DNA of 64,000 nucleotides from Acanthopleura granulata (Eukaryota > Mollusca > Polyplacophora > Chitonida > Chitonidae), in the NCBI GenBank assembly GCA_016165875.1, contig JABBOT010000035.1, positions 1-64,000 of the forward strand, given 5' to 3'. This document shows positions 22,219-34,950 of this stretch, in pieces; the first letter of the stretch is position 1, and each line of letters begins with the position of its first letter. A program made the position numbers and the translations under genes. The notes beneath the pieces were generated by a model. It had not been told where the DNA came from and searched no databases. It saw only the letters and a program-made list of their open reading frames with translations.

Positions 22219-22263
22219 CACGTGCATGTAGTCTCGCAGTTGGTTCGCTACCCGTGGATGTTT
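22219..22263 (-). pseudogene. decayed stalk exon paralog
   Basis: On the minus strand CTTATATTCAG is followed by AAACATCCACGGGTAGC, nearly identical to the start of the exon at 24,788-24,826. The 45-nt frame in phase 1 reads T-S-T-G-S-E-P-T-A-R-L-H-A-R. The donor is ATAAGC where the paralog has GTAAGA, so splicing should fail. Flanks also match, including AACAAACACGAGT downstream on the plus strand, showing a duplicated block. Confidence 0.45.
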
Positions 22264-24787
22264 CTGAATATAAGTTTTTTAACACATCCATCATTAAATG
22301 TAGTATTTTAAGTCGTTAATTTTGTTGTTACGTTTGTTATTTAGTAACATTCTCCTGGAAACAATCAGCAATTGTTAACAAACACGAGTGTAATAACTTT
22401 GTAGTACCATGTGGCATGTATATGCTATTGTGTGAAGGATAATATACTGTAATCACCTGTTTGGCGCATATTATAGCTTCTGCAATCATATCAGCTAAGT
22501 TTTATCATGTCCAGACGGATATTTGTAGTTGCTGGACACTTCCAAGTCTTGTCAATTAGTGCATGGTTCATAATATTAAATGAAAGGCATTCACGCACTC
22601 ATTTCTGGTGTCACCTGGTTAACTCCAGCGAGTCCCAGGGCGATATTTTAGACGCAGTTGAAGTCTATGGTTTAAATAAACCTGGAATCCAGATCTTTGA
22701 TTAACTACAGGTCAAGACAAAACTCAAACTCAAAAAGTGTTACCGTTAATATTTGCACTTGTGGTCTGTGAATTTGTAATCAGAAATGTAGTCATGAAAA
22801 CAATGTCGGAACTGTGAAAATAGCTGTTTTATCATGGAGGCGAAATTAATATTTAATCAAGAATTAACGACATTGCCAAGTCAGTTATTGATATCCCTTA
22901 ATCTATTACTTATATCGATATCGGGAATGGATGAAACTGAATCGGTATCGCTGATTCATAAAGAAATGATTGATCGACATCCAGCTCTAGACGCCAGTTT
23001 TGGGAATAATTTGTGATCACTGTCTACGAGTAACGTGTGTGACACTCGACAGTTGACATATCTACATGGCGTTGTTTTGTCTACAGTTCGAAAAAACGCG
23101 AGCCGAAGGAGTGATCGGCAGAACTATCCATGCTTAATTTATTTACCGATATCAATAATCCATTTATCGATATCAAAATGAACAATAACTATTTATCGAT
23201 ATCGCAAACTCATTTAACGATACGGATAAATGATTAGTCACTATCAATAAGCAATATGTCAAAATCGGTTAACTTTGATTACATTTTATTGCAGCTCCAC
23301 AGTTTTTTGGGCGTCAAACTTTTGACCACAGGGACGTCGAAAACAAGGCAAGTGCATTAGGTGAGCTTCGGCAGATAATTATTTGGGCTACCTAAATAAA
23401 GCCACGTGAAGCAAGGAAAGTTATAGACAGCTAACAAAACTGTTGACAACGAACAGTATTAGCTAATGAATAATGCTTTTTTTCAAAACTATGGAGCAAT
23501 CCAAAGTTATTTTAGGAGACACTTCATTTTACAGGCACTAACAAATAACCAAGAAGAACTAATGAGCTATAAATCAGCTTTTTTAAAATTCAGTGCGTTA
23601 AAATACAGCAAATCATTTCCTTTTATAAACAATGCTGGCTCAAGTCCACAGCGGAAAAAAAATACCACACTTGGTTAAACCTATGTCTTAATTTGCACAG
23701 TTGTGTGAATTGTGACTTTCACAACTTTTTTACCAATCCAAAAGAGAGATAAACTGTTTGAAATCTCATATTATGCCACAAGATATTCACTTTTAGTGTT
23801 CATTCTTGCTTTAAGAATTCTCCTATGGAAGTTACCAATCCTATTTGTAAATATTTTCCGTGCTTAATTATTGCGGGCTACGGCTCGGTTTAGGTGCATT
23901 TAAACTATTATTTACATACAATATTATCGTCATAGTTGTTGACTTCATGGTTTGAGATAAATACGCCTTCTCCGTAAATAAGCTCGAGTTGGGTGAGTAA
24001 AATACAGACAACTCGTTACTGAACAAATGTGCAACAAAAGAATAAAACTAGATTCAACGAAATGAAACGTTAAAGTCTAAAACTGCTGTCATTTTCCACC
24101 GTCAACTCCAGAGAGAACACTGTCCTGGTTATTTACAAGGGGTGTGTTTAGACTGAGCGAGATCATGACATGGTGACAGGAGATAGTGTAACCTGTCAAT
24201 GACTTCTTTTACAGCAAATTCATCCTCGCTGCGACCAGCCAACATCGTCTTTCTCAGTTTCACTTCATAGCGGTTTAAACTGATAATTTGTAAGGCGAAA
24301 TGACTTTGTCTTTCATCAGAGCTAGAGTTTTAGCCTCTGTACTGCATCATGAGCTACTTGCAGCAATGTATAGTGACGTACAGTTGAGCTGGGAGGCTTA
24401 GAGTACCTCAGCTTTAAAGTTTCGCATACTCAGAATGGGCAAAGTTTGTTTTATTCGACATCGAGTAAAGCCTAGCAATATGAAAAATAGTTTTATCGCA
24501 CGTGGTCTTTTCCTCTGAGATGTCTTAGTCGAAATGGGTTCGGGAAATGCAGTGTTAACAAAACGGAAGGCCAACAAATTTAAAAGAAAGTGAGGGCAAC
24601 GATTGAACAAACCAGGACAAACACACAGAAAAAGCTAGCGTGTTCGAACACCGTTATAGCCTCTCTCTAATTTTTTTCGTTTTCTCTTTCTCCCTTCACT
24701 ACCCCTCACCGTATTGGTAATGTGCACCTGTAAATTCTTTAACATTATTGAATTCATTCTAGTTTTACACTGTCGTCAAAATCTTAC
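22264..24787. other. intron sequence with a TATCGATA-like cluster
   Basis: No exon is supported. At 22,911-22,924 and 23,140-23,223 there are repeated TTTATCGATATC-like words (perfect at 23,162-23,174 and 23,192-23,204, one-base variants at 23,141 and 23,212). These contain the TATCGATA octamer, known in insects as the DREF-binding element; whether it acts here is unknown. Confidence 0.4.
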
Positions 24788-24826
24788 CAGGTGGTTTCCC
24801 AGTTGTATTTTCACGAGTGGATGTTT
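24788..24826 (-). CDS. Ser/Thr-rich stalk exon of receptor-like gene
   Basis: On the minus strand AGCTTATTTTCAG is followed by 39 bases and a GTAAGA donor. Read in phase 1 it encodes TSTRENTTGKPP, a polar, Pro/Thr-rich peptide with an N-x-T glycosylation site, suited to an extracellular stalk. It starts and ends in phase 1, so including or skipping it keeps frame. A decayed paralog is at 22,219-22,263. Gene membership is inferred from strand, phase and order. Confidence 0.5.
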
Positions 24827-27010
24827 CTGAAAATAAGCTTTTTAAACTCAGGCTTCTGAATAAATCAAATTGATGCTCCCAGAAATAAAAAGTCAACAAA
24901 CACGAGTTTGGAATTTCTGCTACATGTATAAGTGGTATGGTACTGTGTGCTAGAGAACATCCGGTGGCGTATAAGTACTTCTGTGGCACGGGCGATAGTC
25001 ACTGCTTACATAAACTAAATATATTATCCGTTCGAGAAAGATGTTTCTATACCTCATTAATAAGTACAATACAAATAAGACGAATTGCATGATGTACAAG
25101 TACTTATTTGTGTGGCGTTAACGGCTTAATACGGAAACGCAATCAGATATACCACAGTCAAGTCGAAAGTGATCTTGTTATCAAGTCACCATGTTTTCAA
25201 GTGACCCTGTTATCAAGTTTGGATACTTACGGGCCGATGCGATATCTATTTCGAAAGGTATGAACGTCATCAATTGTCACTGTTAACACTCCAGAAAACC
25301 AGATACGGTTCTCGTTTTAATACGTGGAGATGTCAGCATAGATTATAGTAAAAGAGCAAATAAGACGAATTTACCAGAAACTAAGGATAACGGCTTGAAA
25401 ACTGGCCAAACCAAGACTTAGAGACAAAGGGAATATAGAAAAATTGGAAATGTGAGAGCAACATATTTAGAATTGAACAAAGTGAAAAATAAATGAAAAC
25501 AGTATGGTAAATTTGTTTGGTAAATTCATGCATCATTAGACAGAATGACACTTTTGCCAGCAAAGATGTACATACATTCGTCTTTAAATTCATTACTCGC
25601 TTCCGTTTACTTTTTCAGATAATCCCGAAAATATCGCATATTTTTACTTTTATTGTGCACAAAGACTATCCAGCAGACAACATAAATTCTTGCATCCATT
25701 TTGTTCTGCAAGACTGTGAGGTTTGCGAAAAATATGAATGGCCCAAATCTTTCAGTGGTGTACAACAAATTGTCTCATGGCCTGTGCACTGAGGGCGAAT
25801 TGCTAACATCCCAGACCTACCATCTAGCTTTTATTCCGTGCAACATTTTTATTATGTTTGCTAAAAGGCATACAAAAGCAATCTCTGACGCTGGTAGTCT
25901 TTATATATCTTTTACGCAGCTCTTAGAAAATAGTGATATTTTTGTGTATTACAGTTACTACTTTCATACCGTATTAGAGTTTGTGCGAAGAAGACATTCG
26001 CGCTGAGAGGAAAGCTCCCATAGACTGGAAAATCATGACTTTTTTGACATAAAAACGACACGGCAAAATGAGAATGAAAACGAGAGAGGAAGACAAGCAC
26101 TTAATTTCCAGATTTTCTAACAAAGATTCCTTATCAACATAAAGGCTATAAAATATAAATGCACTTCATGTATTCCAACTCGAATGACCATTAGCATGTG
26201 CCTCTGGAAAATATCAACCTCTTTTGCATTCTTACTTTTCATTTATGAGGGTAAAAATTTGCACTGCACTTTGTTCTATAATCCAGATGTTAGGCAAATA
26301 GCCAGATAGAAAACAATGTATGACATATTTTACATCAAACTGTTGGAGTAAGCCACCGGTATACATTAGCCCCTCAAAGTGTGGCAATAAAAACTAGCAA
26401 AGGAGTAATCCCTTGAATTGTATGTGATGAAGGATACGTTTAAATTAGAAACGCATAATTCTATAGTTAACTGGCTGGTATAAATGTAAATGTTTTCAGG
26501 AATTAGGATTTTATCAACAAGGCTGCCAAAACAGCATAAATGCCTTAGACTCACACCGAAAGCATGCATGTCAACAAAGGTTATACAGTATGGATAAGCA
26601 TTAAAATTTCAAGCCTTTGTCAGCTTCCTTAAGACTAACAAACACCTCTGCCAGAACATGCGGTTTTACACCGTGTCAAAAGCTACAGCAAGCAGTCCAC
26701 GCTTTAATTACTGCCAGATCAATGAATCGGACACGCAGATCGACACTGTCCTGATTACAATGCTGTTTTCAATACCCACGTTTTAATACATGAAAATGCC
26801 TGAACTGATTCGTCGGTGGTGATAAAATTTGTCTTCACTTGGCTAACGTCACTGGATGTCACCGGGTGTCACTGAATAAACTGGATTTTGGAAAGTCCTT
26901 GCTTCATGTTATTGTCAACGAAGTGCTTTTAAAACGAACGGTTTATTTCACAAGTGAACCTTGTTTGCGAGAAGTATCTCATATACAATAGAACAGCAAT
27001 GACGAACCCT
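24827..27010. other. intron sequence without recognised features
   Basis: Open frames such as 25,517-25,792 (plus) and 25,701-26,006 (plus) are overlapping, without domains, and have no splice context. A good donor at 25,233 (GTAAGT, minus) has no convincing exon before it. Confidence 0.35.
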
Positions 27011-28045
27011 GCGCAACTAGATGGGAAATCGTCCCCCAGTGGTGCAGGTGTGACGTGAAATTATTTTCGTGTAAGTAAAGAGGGAAAATCTACTTGAATC
27101 TGAAGTACAATTACCATGCAACATGTCTGTGATAAATTGGAGCGGTGTGATCATATTTTTGGTTTCATCACAAGGCAAAATTAGGGTCAAAAGCATATTC
27201 GCTATTTTAAGGCAATTTCCATCGTAATGGAAATATGATTACGTGAACCCAAATCATTTGTGCGTCTTTGATGCCAAGCTGGATAGCTTGAATCTATTGC
27301 GAAGTATCACACTGGTTCACGCAATCATATTTATGTAAATGGAAAATTATGAAATATTTTCTGGTGCCACTGGAACTGCATGTTCACCATAATAGTTTAT
27401 GCTTTTTAGGTTGTTGTTCCCTTTAGTGCATTTGTAACTCGCTCGGCTATGAATCCAGCTATCAGTAGAGTTCAGAAGTTCGAAACTAATATGTGAATAG
27501 GTGTGTACATTTTATTAGTAACACGAATTACGGATTAAACCAGGAGACGGGTCATATCTCTTTATTTTTGCAAAGCTACATATCAGATATGTTTGCGACT
27601 ATAATGAATATGCATGGGTGATATGTATAGTGCATACATCCAAAGAAAGCTCAATGCAGTCAAAAATATGTATTTGATGACCATTACAATATTAGCATAT
27701 GAAACAGTTAAATGTGGAGAAAAGGTAAGTACGCGTCTTTATCAGTTCACCTTAATAAATATCCGGCAAAATCCGAGACAAAAATATTTTAAATCCAACT
27801 TCTTATAGATTTCATCTCAGTTTCATTGAGATTTTAGCGAACAAATTATAGTGTTTAAATGACAGGGTGGACGGCCATGGTTAGTACCGAATATGTTTTT
27901 ATTGTTGGCCTATTGCAAGCCAAGACCTATTATATAACGGCTTCAAAAGCATACTGGGAAAGCGTCATCTGCAGGAGATCTGTCACTGTGAGCAGGTTGG
28001 CAATCGGCCTAAGCGACTTGGGGACGATTTCCCATCTAGTTGCAA
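27011..28045. mobile_element. ~1.03-kb inverted-repeat element, copy 1
   Basis: The ends are inverted copies: GCAACTAGATGGGAAATCGT at 27,013 and its complement at the right (ACGATTTCCCATCTAGTTGC, ending 28,043). The interior matches copy 2 at 41,641-42,702 along its length, for example CTTGAATCTGAAGTACAATT and AAATATGATTACGTGA. There is no transposase, so it is a non-autonomous, MITE-like element. It ends about 60 bp from a receptor exon. Confidence 0.8.
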
Positions 28046-28105
28046 GAGGTCCTTTTGGTGATATATTTTACAGTGCGTTCTGAATGTAGTTTGATTGGTA
28101 CTTAC

Positions 28106-28286
28106 CCACAATAGCTAAGGTTTTGCAGTTTGTTTGATTGTAAGAGCAATCACCGGCCGTCAGATCACAACACACATTAAAATCTCCTGAAAGATTCGAG
28201 AGCCCCACAGTGCTTGACACCATTTGCAATCCATTTCCACATGGCGATGATGTGGAACTTGCAAAGCGTGTTTTATTTCCATTATG
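28106..28286 (-). CDS. Ig-like receptor, second-domain exon 2
   Basis: On the minus strand ATTTTTATTTGCAG opens the exon in phase 0 and TTGTGG|GTAAGT closes it in phase 1 (181 nt). It reads HNGNKTRFASSTSSPCGNGL, then LSGDFNVCCDLTAGDCSYNQ and TNCKTLAIV. Together with 29,030-29,172 it makes one phase 1-1 extracellular domain of about 108 residues with many cysteines and several N-glycosylation sites (NKT, NLS, NQT). LSGDF resembles the late strand of an Ig-like fold, but the fold is not proven. The exon continuity in phase is strong evidence for a real gene. Confidence 0.6.
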
Positions 28287-29029
28287 CTGCAAATAAAAAT
28301 GAATTGAATGGTATGATTGTATAACATAACTATTTGCGGTAATTCATGCAGAGCCAACCCAAATCATATATATGTAGTGAAATTCACTACATATATACTG
28401 TGATTCCCAGTAAATAATTTGATGTAGTAGGCTAATGTTACAACTCCCATATGACGACAAGCACTGTATCTACACTTGGCTTGTGTTAAATCGTCTTCAT
28501 AAGATGACTAAAACAGGAGAATGAAATCTGCAGCGCTGGACATCACTACACGTGGCCTTGAAACATATGCGGGCTTTTGATACATCGATGAATGGACATG
28601 TCTGTTAGAACGCAATCGGCAGTCAATCATAGGTAAACCACAAATTGGGCCATTATCATGTTATTCTGACTTAAATGATATTCACTGCTTCATAGGTACA
28701 TATATACAGTGCCACAGTGGCGGTCACGCATCCTGCACTGCCGAATTCAGATACATGGATTCATTGAATATATGATGCACATTTGTATTTGTTACGTTGC
28801 AACATGTACATTTTTGCACTTAGGCTAAAATATGTGCTGCACGAGACTAACATCTGCGGGATGTTAGCGAAAGAACACCAGCGAAATTGTTCTCCCCATG
28901 GACAAGTCTATCACAGTTACATTCTGTATTCGGTTTACTTGTTTAACATCTGCGCTGTTGCTGTGAAGTGTACTCAAATGTATTTTGCACTATATAGTGT
29001 TTATGCTGCTTGTATATAGATTGCCTTAC

Positions 29030-29172
29030 CTCTAGATAACAGCTTGTGGTAATGTTTTCAGAAATGCACTCTGTACCACACGTCAACCTATCAGTGGAGT
29101 TTGCCTCAATTCGGATATTTTCACCGGTTTGTGTTCCAGAAGAACAATTGTACTGGATCTTGGAAAGGTCGA
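29030..29172 (-). CDS. Ig-like receptor, second-domain exon 1
   Basis: TTCTTGCGTTTCAG on the minus strand opens the exon in phase 1. CTAGAG|GTAAGG closes it in phase 0 (143 nt), exactly the phase at which the next exon (28,286) begins. The peptide includes DLSKIQYNCSSGTQTGENIR, NSTDRLTCGTEC and ENITTSCYLE, with paired cysteines and three N-x-S/T sites, as expected of a secreted or extracellular domain. The plus-strand open frame overlapping it is a shadow. Confidence 0.6.
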
Positions 29173-31026
29173 CTGAAACGCAAGAATAACAAATAGGCCT
29201 ACTTGTTTGAAGCGCCATAGTTTTCTTCTGGTCTAAACAGTTTAGTTGTAACTGAATAGCATGAATCTCATAACAGTGTTTTGTGCTGAATACATATACT
29301 TAAGATATATTTGCTGAACTTAAATTAGACTCGCAATAAAAAGTCGAAGGTCTTAAAATGGTTTAACAGCGTCACTTCTCTTTACAACGTAAATGGCACA
29401 CGACCCATTTATTGAGTATTTGACTCATTTCGTCTTTAATCGACCTATTCGTGAGGATTTGATTGCTCCCTGTTAACATGGAATCAATCACGTTTTGCAT
29501 AAAATGACGTTAGTGATCAATAGAGATTTGAAAACCAGTCTAAACGAGAATTCGAGAATTGTATTCGTATAAAGGACCGAAACATTCAATAAATACAACA
29601 ATAGTTCTGAAAACATATGTGCCCCTCTAAATTTTATTTACAACTGTGATTAAGTGCTAAGATCAATAGGTATGTCCTTTTCTTTTACAGGTCTTTGTTG
29701 GGCCAGCAAATACTATATGTAAGCCAGGAAATATTATTTATATTATCGTAGGCCTCAGAAAAACTAACAATTATTTAATTAAATGCACATTTCAGTGGTT
29801 ACGTTTCTGCATGTACTGAATAACCAGAGATAAATATAAAAAGCAATTAGCATGCATCTGATTTCTTTAAAGAAAAACCCCCAAAATAATGTCACCTAAG
29901 CTGTTTCGTTGTGAGGTGTGTAAGCAGGCCTATAAGGGCACATATAGATAAAATGCAACATAGGGTTCCTGTGATGTCATCGGAAACAGCTGCGTTCTTG
30001 GATTATAAAAATAAATTGCATCTAATTAGTTAAGATTGATAACATGGCGGGGATTTCGAATTTTGAGTTTGCTCGATTATCTTTACTTTGAACTAGGATA
30101 ACTTTGTTATGTAAAACAACAAAAATAAACGGTGCGCTTTTCAACCTTTATGTAAGATACTTTATCGATGCATTTATACACTGGTTTTATTAAAAACCTG
30201 CAGAACCGATCAGGCTGAAACTTTGTATGCTGTTAGGCCTATTCAAACTGTAAAAAGTTTTGATATCACCATAAAAATTAGACATCTGTGGTTATTTTAA
30301 ATATGTCAAGTGACTGGTTTCAGGTTTTAATCCATTTTCTCACTTATCATATTGTAGAATGGTGCAAATATGAACTTAACTTGATGTAGTGTTGAATCCA
30401 CGTATGGCAACAACTTTAATTGGCAATTTCAAGATTTTACCGGAAATTGAAAAAGAAAGTGAAAAGTGCCAAGCTGTAATTTGAAAACCCACAGACAATA
30501 CATCACTTTGTAATTGACTTGTAATTTTTCATGCCAAGTTCAAATGGACATGTCTTATGTATACCCATTACTTTTAAAAATTACATTTGGCCCGTTGAAT
30601 GATAACCATTAATGACGGGATCTGTAACATATTGTAGCCCGTGATCTGCCCTTTATGAATCGTCCAAATAGTTCTGAACTACGATCACTCAGTATTTTTT
30701 GGCAGGTTTTTGAATGTGTTTGTTAACTTTCACGTGTAATGCAAAAGTCTCATCTTCAACAATGTCAACGGATATGACATTTTGTCCACTCTTGTTTACT
30801 TAAAGTGACACTCTGCTTCAGTGGACCTGATGTACACTAAGACAAATTTGTAAAAATATACTCTTTCTGTCAAGGACTATCGGCAGTAAATCACAGGAGC
30901 AATACCAAAGGGCTGGAATCTTAAATCGAAGATTTTATTCGATTCGTTGGTTTTAATATCCCACAGCCAATGGTTCAGATTCAGTTTATTCCGTTTTATT
31001 CCTAACACATTTTTTCTCTTTAATTA
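29173..31026. other. intron between the first and second extracellular domains
   Basis: AT-rich; apart from the SINE at its far end no feature was recognised. Confidence 0.4.
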
Positions 31027-31157
31027 ATCAATTTATTTATTTGATTGGTGTTTTACGTCGTACTCAAGAATATTTCACGTATACGACGGCGGCCAGCATT
31101 ATGGTGGGAGGAAACCGGGCAGACCCCGGGGGAAACCCACGACCATACGCAGGTTTT
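31027..31157 (-). mobile_element. truncated SINE in receptor intron
   Basis: TTTATTTATTTGATTGGTG, then TACGACGGCGGCCAGCATTA and CCACGACCAT match the SINE core; the tRNA head is missing beyond CGCAGG. Confidence 0.85.
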
Positions 31158-31394
31158 TTTCTCTATAACATAAACTCTGTCTGCACCAGACTTGGCTGAC
31201 ACTAGCACTCCTAGGAGCGCACGTTGAACTAGTTGTACCTAGACAATGTCACAGACAGCAAACTTATGGCCATGGAAAAAACAGTCATAACATATCCTGA
31301 GAGGCTCATTCACTGTGCTAAACAGCATGACCGGGTTAGTAACAAGATACAGAATAAAAATTTTCATGTAGTTTGCATGAGCTTTGTGATCTAC

Positions 31395-31691
31395 CTGCTT
31401 TTGGAATGGTTACGGAAAGTACCATTTTGCCATCGTCAACGGTCCATAGTCCAAAATCTACGTCCTTGGCATCGTGTATGGTTAAAGTGTATTCTAGTCC
31501 CGCGTTATTTTGCGAGACAGTGTAGCCACTAAATAGCGTCACACAGGTTACGTTTGGCTGGCAGTCCACTACTGCGTCCAAATTTGGCCTTATCCAAGAC
31601 GCCGGATCTCCTGGGAGAGAGGCGTAGTTCCAAAATACATTAATCTTGCTGCCCTCAACAGTTTCACAGGTGGGAGTCAACAAACGACCGC
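31395..31691 (-). CDS. Ig-like receptor, first Ig-like domain exon
   Basis: ATTTCTTTCTAG|GCGG (minus strand) opens the exon in phase 1 and AAAGCAG|GTAGAT closes it in phase 1: 297 nt, 99 codons, the classic symmetrical module of Ig superfamily genes. The sequence has an early Cys (TPTCETVEGSKINVFWNYAS) with a Trp where strand C is expected, DCQPNVTCV, and LTIHDAKDVDFGLWTVDDG, which fits the L-x-I...D-x-G-x-W/Y strand E-F pattern. The usual final Cys is replaced (WTV), so the canonical disulfide is absent and the DCQPNVTC pair may substitute. The gene's upstream exons, including its signal peptide, were not found. Confidence 0.65.
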
Positions 31692-33234
31692 CTAGAAAGA
31701 AATATATAAAACTATAAAATGCATGTTATTTTGTTTAATTTCGAGACATTTAAATAATGTGGGTAGCGATTAATTTTTTTTTTCTTACAACAGTAAATCT
31801 AACGTGGTGTACCCACACTTCAGCACAGAGTAGCTTGAAGCTGTCGCACAACTCGGCTAAATGCGCGACCTTTACTTATCAGAATTATGACACCGTCCTT
31901 GCTACTTGAGTTAATGGCTATCAAGGGTGTATGATTTGTGTGATATTTTGCGCAGTTAACACATAAACCAACTAATAAATAAAAATGTAAGACATGAATG
32001 TTTTGTAATTGCACAACTTAACGTAAGGAACACTGGCAAATTAAATAGCATTATTCAACCATGGTACTTTGCATGATAATAGACCACCTACCTTCATGGA
32101 TGCGAAAAGCAGTATGGATGTATTTTCAAATGTAATCGATTTATTCAAATAGCTGATAATATTAATTAAGTTTTTAAAAAGGGTGCTCTCTCGTACAGAT
32201 ACTCATGTGATATCATTTCTTACAGCCCTGATTAAAATCTTAACGATGAATTTATTATCCCACAAGTCTGTGCAGTCTACGTTCTTTCATTTGGGTTGCG
32301 CAAAACATTCGATGCTGGGAGGCCTACGTTGGAGTTGAAATACGTAATTAAATAAACTAAATTTTAATTTTTTTCCTTCTTCAATGGAATTGGGATACAG
32401 CAATCTTTATCTTGCCAGTGATACAAATCTGATGAGCCAGTTAGACAGCTGTGCAGAATATTTAAGGCAATACTGTTGAAACCTCTCCACTGGTTTTGAA
32501 ACCTCCACTGAGAGTGCATTGAAAACAAGCTGAGGGAAGTCACCACTTCTTTCACCGGCAGTTGTTTCGAAGTGACAAAGACGACTATTTGTGTTTTAAT
32601 ATAGCCGGTAATGTATGGAATATGCTGTTAGAAAGATTGCTTGTTGAAAAATATGGTGATCACCGCACCAGATTGTTTTTTGACATTCAGCCGAATGGGC
32701 TACGAGAAAAACTGTAGCCATGCTGAATTTAATATTACCAATTTGACAGTTGTCAGAAGATTAACATGAATCCATACGCAACAGTGACAGAGAAACTGGC
32801 TTGTGTTACAATAATGAATGTTAACAAAAATTTACAGGTACTTGCCCTGACTGATGACTTTTGGCCACTGGAATAAGCAGAAGATAAGGAATAGCACTGA
32901 CCTCCACCGCCGAAAATGTATAAACAACCTTAAAAAAAAAATCTCTTTAAATAGCATGCATCTCTCATGTTATGTATTCATCTCTTCCCTCAAATGTCAT
33001 AGAAACTACGACTGCATAAAATCCTTTCCTCGCTCAATAATCAAAATGAAAATGAAGGTAATACACTGTAGAGAATACTCTTATATGAAAATAACAAGAC
33101 GTGAGTGTGACATACACGGCACTTCAACCCGAGGACAACTTCAGTTACTTAACAGACTAGGGAAACATCATTCGCACCACCTTAAGCTGGTTGTGGTTCG
33201 TACTGCGTGTCCGATGTAAAATGTGCCACGTATT
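31692..33234. other. intron or upstream sequence, no feature
   Basis: A 121-codon plus frame at 32,854-33,219 has low-complexity, Lys/His/Ser-rich composition and no domain. It is not called. Confidence 0.35.
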
Positions 33235-33336
33235 TTCTTTTTATTTATTTCTTTGGTGTTTTATTTCACTTTTGCAACCGCTGCCGGCATTATGGTGGGA
33301 GGAAACCGGACAGACCACGAGGGAAACCCAGTGCAA
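33235..33336 (-). mobile_element. truncated, internally deleted SINE
   Basis: TTTTATTTATTTCTTTGGTG and GGCATTATGGTGGGAGGAAA are SINE tail and core, with part of the core deleted between them. Confidence 0.7.
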
Positions 33337-34816
33337 CGTAATGTGACCCCATTAGTTTGTATGGTCTGTATAACAGAGGAGGTCGCAAAGCATTAACCAA
33401 AGAACAATTTACTTTGAGGTGAGAACATCTTGGCTGTCGAAGAAATGGACTGAACATATATACAGACATATATATATAAATTTGAACTGCTTATCTCACA
33501 TATATGCATGACGCCGGCTGCGATGACATCGTCCAATTTACAATTTTGGAGCTGGTTGCTATGAGAACCAGAAATGTAATCGTACTGACCACATTTGTCA
33601 GAGGAATTTAGTATCAGCTCAACTGAAAAAGTTCATGCATGAATTGGTTTTCATAGAAACCAGAAATAAAGCTGCTGTAAAAAGGAGGGTACCTTCCCTT
33701 ACCGATTAGGTGCCTGAAACACTCTATCTATATGATATGATAAAGATGACAACAGATTGTTTCTCTTGTTTCTCTGAAGAAAAAAACTATGCCGTCAAAA
33801 ACGTAATGCATAAGTTGAATTTTCACCTCTTAATATGTTTTGTTGAAAGGTAGATAATTGATTTAATAAGGAACCAACAATCGTAAAGGCAACGTCTTTT
33901 CTCCCTCGCCAATAATAAAAACTGCAGATTTTGTTTCTTTCATACATTTATAAACTAAGAACCTGTAGAGTGAAAGGGCTCTGGTTCTAGCGTAGTGCCA
34001 TTGCAGGACCATAAGGTATACGACGGACATAAAACTCTGTTTCATTTGGTCATATCCTGGATTCTAAGAGTTAACCCGTAGAGAGGGGCCGTATGTGCAA
34101 CGTGTTGAGTATGATCGGAAATTGGATATATGAACATTTGCAATCAAAGTGCAACTGATACGTACTTGATTTTCGACACAATATGTACTAATATTATACG
34201 ATTTGGAAACTGATTTTATTTATCCGCCTGGAAAATTCATTACGTCTTTTCGTCATCATTGGAAACTGTTGACTGCTTTCCTTTGCATGAATCCGTCGTA
34301 AGTTTTATATTCTATATATTTTGTTGTTCTCTGGTGGTATGTGTTATTTGTCGTTTTGGAAACTGGTTTTGCGATTATTGACATGGAGCTCTCATTTTGG
34401 TTGACGGCTGATATACGAATGTCGCTTTCGACGCCTAGGTTGTAGATATGGGATTGGGTGAGCTGGGTTGTTACATACACTTGCATATGCAAACAAGCAT
34501 TGCGAAAGCTAGATATGACAGCCTTGGTCAAGCTACGTTCAAAATATCAACGGGTATACCTCGTCGCTATACTTCTCGCTATTACCCGCTAATAAGGGTG
34601 GCTGCGATCTTCGTTACAGGCCAACTTGGGAAATCGCACGTGACATGAATATTTAGAAGCTCCCTCAACCAATGAAATGCTGCCACACATACCGGCCGTT
34701 GGACGAAGAATGTTTACCGAGACAGTAGCAATAATAAATCCCTGGCTAAAGTCCGCACCACTCTTACTGCTGGCAACCCAATGGCAGTAAGTTTTGTATG
34801 TTGAAGTTTTATTTTG
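33337..34816. other. no gene recognised
   Basis: A word CGCTATTACCCGCTAATAAG near 34,577 has the look of another dispersed repeat, but only one copy is in the window. No exon is supported. Confidence 0.3.
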
Positions 34817-34950
34817 CTTATTTATTTGATTGGTACTTTTACGCCGTACTCGAGAATATTTCACTTATACGACGGCGGCCGGCATTATGGTGGGAGGGAA
34901 TCGGGCAGAGCCCGGGGCAAACCCACTACCATCCGCAAGTTGCTGATAGA
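34817..34950 (-). mobile_element. truncated SINE
   Basis: GCTTATTTATTTGATTGGTA, GACGGCGGCCGGCATTATGG and CCCGGGGCAAACCCACTACC show the SINE tail and core; the head is missing. Confidence 0.85.

Noticed and set aside
25233..25284. Possible minus-strand exon before a perfect GTAAGT donor (peptide TIDDVHTFRNRYRIG)
   Set aside because: The phases do not match the neighbouring exons (1 to 2) and the acceptor lacks a pyrimidine tract.
32854..33219. 121-codon plus-strand open frame
   Set aside because: Lys/Ser/His-rich without domain or splice signals; the A run at 32,931 suggests chance.
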